Assembly (NCBI GenBank): GCA_017860725.1
Contig: JAGDMX010000026.1
Location: 1-17,521, forward strand
Reading direction: 5' to 3'
Length of the DNA: 17,521 nucleotides
Origin: Chloroflexota bacterium
Lineage (GTDB): Bacteria; Chloroflexota; Anaerolineae; Anaerolineales; UBA4823
Under the pieces are notes generated by a model. That model worked only from the letters and a program-made list of their open reading frames with translations, did no database searches and was not told where the DNA came from. Below are positions 14,068 to 17,521 of this stretch, one piece after another; the first letter of the stretch is position 1, and each line of letters starts with the position of its first letter. Made by a program: the position numbers and the translations under genes.

Positions 14068-15993
14068 ATGCGCGTAATCGGCACAGCAGGGCACGTAGAC
14101 CACGGAAAATCCACCCTGGTCCAAGCTCTGACTGGTATTCACCCCGACCGCTTGAAAGAAGAACAAGAAAGGGAAATGACGATTGACATCGGATTCGCCT
14201 GGTTTACCTTACCGGGTGGCGAAGAGGTCGGTATTGTTGATGTTCCCGGTCATAGGGACTTTATCGAAAATATGCTGGCCGGCGTGGGCGGGATCGATGC
14301 AGCATTATTTGTAGTCGCCGCTGACGAGGGGGTGATGCCGCAAACCCGTGAGCACTTATCTATTTTGAATATCCTGCAAATCCAGGGCGGTGTAGTGGCA
14401 CTGACAAAAGCCGACCTGGTTGATACCGATTGGATGGATTTGGTCGAAGAAGACCTGCGCCAATCGCTTTCTGCATCCGTGTTGGCTGAAGCACCCATCC
14501 TGCGGGTTTCAGCCCGCACCGGTCAGGGGATCATGGAATTGAAAGATGCCTTGCGCTCATGCCTGGCAGATCGACCGCCGCGCCCGGACCTGGGGCGCCC
14601 GCGTTTGCCGGTCGATCGAGTATTTTCGATGCCGGGTTTTGGCACGGTGGTCACCGGAACCCTGGTCAATGGGCAGCTTAAAGTAGGCGAAGAAGTTGAG
14701 ATCATGCCGCAGGGTATGCGCGGTCGCATCCGGGGCCTGCAAACTCACAAGCAAAAAGAAACGATTGCCATACCCGGCAGCCGGACTGCCGTGAATATCT
14801 CGGGTATCGACCTGGAGGAAATCTGGCGCGGCTGCGTGGTCACCCATCCGGGCGATTACCAATCCACACGCCGTATTGATGTCACCTTTAATCTCCTGCC
14901 AGATGCCAGCCAGGGGTTAAAACACAACACGGAAGTCAAGCTGTTTATCGGCACCAGCGAAGCTATTGCCCGGGTAAGGCTGCTCGGTGAAGAAGAACTG
15001 GCTCCTGGCCAGGAAGGCTGGTTACAGCTCGAACTGCCCCAACCTATCCTGGCGGCGCGAGGCGACCGCTATATCCTGAGGCGCCCTTCCCCAGGTGAAA
15101 CCCTGGGCGGCGGTGTAGTGATCGATCCCCATCCCAAAGGCCGGCATAAGCGCTTTTCTGAGCAAACCCTGCTGAGCTTGCAATCCCTCGCTCAAGGCAC
15201 ACCGGCAGATGTGCTGATGGAAGCGATGTTAGCCACAGGGATCGCGCCGCTCAAGGAGGTCGTTCTTCGTTCCAACCTGGAGGTGGATGCGGCTGTCCAG
15301 GCCTGGCAGGAATTATTAGATAGCGCTCAGGTAATTGACCTGGAGAGCAGCCCGGCGGTCGAAGATCGCGACACCCAACTGCCCTTGGAGAACCTGGTCG
15401 CAGCGCAAGAGACATGGTCCCGGCTGTCAGCAAAGGTTGAACAAGAAGTCAGGCAGTATCACCAAAGCTACCCGCTGCGCCCCGGCATGCCGCGCGAAGA
15501 GCTGAAAAGCCGGGTAAAAAACCAGATCAATAACTCGGCGCGCATTTTCAACGCCATCCTGCGTAAGCTGGTTGCAGCAGGCAGCCTGGAAGATTCCGGC
15601 TCACTGGTTCGCCAGCCCGGGTTTGCCATTCGCTTTACCCCCCAGCAAGAACAGAGCATCCATAAACTTATGGATCGCTTTGCTGCGGCCCCCTTCTCTC
15701 CGCCATCTGTCAAGGATTGCCAGGCGGACGTCGGCCAGGATGTCTTGGATGCCCTGATTAGCCTCGGGCAGTTGACGCAGGTCTCGCCAGAGGTGGCTTT
15801 CCGGCATGCCGACTATGAGCGCATGGTGTCAGAGGTCAAACAACTGATCCGCCAGCAAGGCAGCCTCACGGCGGCCGAAGTGCGGGATCACTTTAACACC
15901 AGCCGGCGCTATGCCCTGGCATTTCTGGAGCACCTGGATGCCAGTGGGGTAACCGTCCGGGATGGCGATGCCCGCCGTCTGAGGAATCCTTAA
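14068..15993 (+). CDS. selB: Selenocysteine-specific translation elongation factor SelB
   Basis: The 641-residue protein carries selenocysteyl-tRNA to ribosomes paused at UGA codons marked by a SECIS hairpin. The N-terminal GTPase shows G1 GHVDHGKS (8-15), the RLKEEQEREMTIDIGFAW segment (28-45) typical of SelB, G3 DVPGH (58-62) and G4 TKAD (113-116). Domain II has MPGFGTVVTGTL, domain III ends with RRPSPGETLGGGVVIDPHP, and the remaining 280 residues form the winged-helix region that binds SECIS RNA. The end SRRYALAFLEHLDASGV followed by DGDARRLRNP is a good match to the last winged helix. Length is normal and the gene looks intact. EF-Tu and IF2 are excluded by this C-terminus. It follows the coiled-coil gene by 31 nt. 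selA, selC and selD are not in this window. Confidence 0.95.
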   Translation: MRVIGTAGHVDHGKSTLVQALTGIHPDRLKEEQEREMTIDIGFAWFTLPGGEEVGIVDVPGHRDFIENMLAGVGGIDAALFVVAADEGVMPQTREHLSILNILQIQGGVVALTKADLVDTDWMDLVEEDLRQSLSASVLAEAPILRVSARTGQGIMELKDALRSCLADRPPRPDLGRPRLPVDRVFSMPGFGTVVTGTLVNGQLKVGEEVEIMPQGMRGRIRGLQTHKQKETIAIPGSRTAVNISGIDLEEIWRGCVVTHPGDYQSTRRIDVTFNLLPDASQGLKHNTEVKLFIGTSEAIARVRLLGEEELAPGQEGWLQLELPQPILAARGDRYILRRPSPGETLGGGVVIDPHPKGRHKRFSEQTLLSLQSLAQGTPADVLMEAMLATGIAPLKEVVLRSNLEVDAAVQAWQELLDSAQVIDLESSPAVEDRDTQLPLENLVAAQETWSRLSAKVEQEVRQYHQSYPLRPGMPREELKSRVKNQINNSARIFNAILRKLVAAGSLEDSGSLVRQPGFAIRFTPQQEQSIHKLMDRFAAAPFSPPSVKDCQADVGQDVLDALISLGQLTQVSPEVAFRHADYERMVSEVKQLIRQQGSLTAAEVRDHFNTSRRYALAFLEHLDASGVTVRDGDARRLRNP

Positions 15994-16035
15994 GCGGGGA
16001 CATACCATTGGGGCAGCCGCTCAATTCCGCGTGGG

Positions 16036-16044
16036 TGTTATAAT
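16036..16044 (+). promoter_or_regulatory. Extended -10 promoter for the DUF11 protein gene
   Basis: TGTTATAAT is a perfect extended -10 element (TG, one base, TATAAT). No good -35 box is present, as is common for this promoter type. Transcription would start near 16051, about 40 nt before the ATG. No strong terminator is visible between selB and this site. Confidence 0.45.
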
Positions 16045-16090
16045 TACAATCAGGTAATCATGTATTGAGCCTGGCAGGAGAAGAGGAATT

Positions 16091-17521
16091 ATGAAGACCA
16101 GCTCTCATTTTTTCCGTTCAGACGCCTGGGTTAAAGCGCGCCGGCTTACCCTGGTGGTGGCGGTCGGATTGTTGATCGCGGCGGCCTGGCTGGCCGCCAG
16201 CAGCAGGATGGTGTCTCACGCAGCACCGGTGATCACGATAACGCCAATTTCCTGGGATGTTATCGGCTTGGATAGCCAGATAGCCATCACCAGCACCTTG
16301 GGACCCAGCAGTTACCCGGTAGGGGCGCGCGTCTGCAATAATGGCGATACAGCCGCTACCAACCTGGTTGCAACCTTGGTTTGGTCAACTGCGACTCCCA
16401 ATACGCTGATCAACATTACCGGACCAGTCAGCCATACGCTAAGCTCGTTAGCCCCCAGTTCATGCGTGGACTTCTACTATAATGTTGAAGTCACCAGAAA
16501 CTCAACGGCGTTTGACACTTCTCGTTTATATAACATCCAGGTCTCGGGGACAGGTTTTAGCACCATAAGCTATACAAATCCATTCCTGCTCTATGTCGAA
16601 AGGCTGAACCGTTATCAAAATCCAAGCTTGCTCAATAAAAAGCTGGTTGGACCATCTCTTGTCAATCTCGGTAGCTTATATACCTATACCCTAAACATTG
16701 CCAATACCACGCCAATCAGTTATTCCCAATTAGTCAACGGTTTTTCTCAATCTGTCTCAATCTTCCGCCTGGAAAGAGTATCTGCCAGTTATTCGATACC
16801 CATTACTGGAACAAACAACACGGTTTACGTGGATGCTTGCGGCTGGCAGAGAGACCCTTATGCAGCCAATGCCCGCTCCTGTGTTGGACCAATTCCCGAC
16901 AGATTTCCGGATGGGGTCGTCGGCGGAAACATGAATATCAATTTCGTCGTACGGGTTATCAATACAGGCAACACAGTACTTAATCCACTGATCTACGGTT
17001 TCACCAGCCCAATCACCGGCACAGCCAGATATCAGTATGAATTTAACACCGGGACGACACTCGGCGTTCAGGCAGTCGATCCTAATCCTCTTACGCCTGC
17101 TGCCACCGTTACAAAATCAGCCTCTGTCGATCAGGCCGCCATCAATCAAAACCTGACCTACTCGATTGTTGTCAAAAACACCGGCACTGCCAACCTGACC
17201 AACATGACTGTCTCAGACAGCTTCCCGCTAGCGGTGGATACAGTGAGCGCCAGCTCTGCATTGAGCTCATCAAGCACCGGAAATGTTATTGGGACTGTCA
17301 CGCTGAATACTGCCTCGAGATCCCTCACTGTCACCGGTATTAGCTTAACCCCCGGACAGACCGCCACCTACACGGTGCTTGTACGAGTTAATAGCTCGGC
17401 AACGGTCAATGCGACGATCAACAACACAGCAACACTGACCTGCACTTATAATAATGTTAATTGTGGTGGTACCAGCTCGGACAGCTTCCGGGTATCCGGT
17501 AGCGTTCTCCCACCCACCGGC
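16091..17521 (+). CDS. Secreted DUF11-type surface protein, 5' part, with LPPTG at the window edge
   Basis: An open frame of 477 codons starts at ATG 16091, behind GGAG and GAGGA ribosome-binding sequences, and runs off the window. Residues 16-45 form a signal peptide: basic ARR, then LTLVVAVGLLIAAAWLAA, then a likely cleavage after SHAA. The rest is Ser/Thr/Asn-rich and beta-rich. Roughly residues 346-470 match the DUF11 (Ig-like, adhesin-type) repeat: ATVTKSASVDQAAINQNLTY, then SIVVKNTGTANLTNMTVSD, ending with INNTATLTCT. An earlier unclassified region (46-340) also has conserved-repeat style strands such as VGARVCNNGD. The last five residues are LPPTG, a sortase LPxTG-type motif, but whether a hydrophobic tail follows cannot be seen. 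If it does, the protein is cell-wall or surface anchored; otherwise it may continue into more repeats. Confidence 0.78.
   Translation, partial: MKTSSHFFRSDAWVKARRLTLVVAVGLLIAAAWLAASSRMVSHAAPVITITPISWDVIGLDSQIAITSTLGPSSYPVGARVCNNGDTAATNLVATLVWSTATPNTLINITGPVSHTLSSLAPSSCVDFYYNVEVTRNSTAFDTSRLYNIQVSGTGFSTISYTNPFLLYVERLNRYQNPSLLNKKLVGPSLVNLGSLYTYTLNIANTTPISYSQLVNGFSQSVSIFRLERVSASYSIPITGTNNTVYVDACGWQRDPYAANARSCVGPIPDRFPDGVVGGNMNINFVVRVINTGNTVLNPLIYGFTSPITGTARYQYEFNTGTTLGVQAVDPNPLTPAATVTKSASVDQAAINQNLTYSIVVKNTGTANLTNMTVSDSFPLAVDTVSASSALSSSSTGNVIGTVTLNTASRSLTVTGISLTPGQTATYTVLVRVNSSATVNATINNTATLTCTYNNVNCGGTSSDSFRVSGSVLPPTG

Noticed and set aside
15994..16020. Possible terminator after selB (AGCGG...CCGCT)
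   Set aside because: Only a 5-bp stem with a 20-nt loop and no T tract.
1..17521. CRISPR arrays, tRNA or rRNA genes, insertion sequences, attachment sites
   Set aside because: No regularly spaced repeats, cloverleaf-like segments, transposase motifs or terminal repeats were seen on reading both strands.

Overview
The window looks like an ordinary chromosomal stretch from a bacterium with moderate GC content, most probably a member of the Chloroflexota (Anaerolineae-like). That placement is inference from the gene mix: a NDP-forming acyl-CoA synthetase/GNAT fusion, DUF2270 and DUF4203-type membrane proteins, a SelB, and a DUF11 surface protein whose visible end reaches an LPxTG-like motif. 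No phage, transposase, CRISPR, rRNA or tRNA signal was seen.

Layout. On the minus strand at the left edge are the first 46 codons of rarA (clamp-loader-like AAA+ ATPase), then a 299-nt stretch with no convincing gene, then a seven-helix membrane protein of DUF4203 type. A 244-nt divergent intergenic region rich in inverted repeats follows. All later genes are on the plus strand. A 909-aa acyl-CoA synthetase (alpha + beta) fused to a GNAT acetyltransferase stands alone, closed by a long composite hairpin. Next comes a run of genes: a conserved 188-aa protein of unknown function, a possible six-codon leader peptide, a DUF2270 membrane protein with a C-terminal DUF2179-like domain, a dihydropyrimidinase/hydantoinase-type amidohydrolase, and a lipoprotein with a predicted beta-propeller.

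The lipoprotein is followed after 4 nt by three membrane proteins that overlap each other by 4 nt (ATGA): antiporter-like (NuoL/M/N, HyfB/F type), HyfE/NuoK-like, antiporter-like. No hydrogenase, NADH-dehydrogenase or NuoH-type subunit lies beside them here, and most of the lysines that carry protons in this superfamily are replaced. This lipoprotein plus orphan membrane-arm cassette is the best candidate for an undescribed system in the window.

A new transcription unit then carries a 392-aa coiled-coil protein (GTG start, strong ribosome binding site) and selB, the selenocysteine-specific elongation factor, implying that the organism decodes UGA as selenocysteine. The last gene is the 5' part of a secreted DUF11-type protein, open at the right edge.

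Limits: all family assignments are by reading motifs and are not database hits; promoters are consensus matches only.
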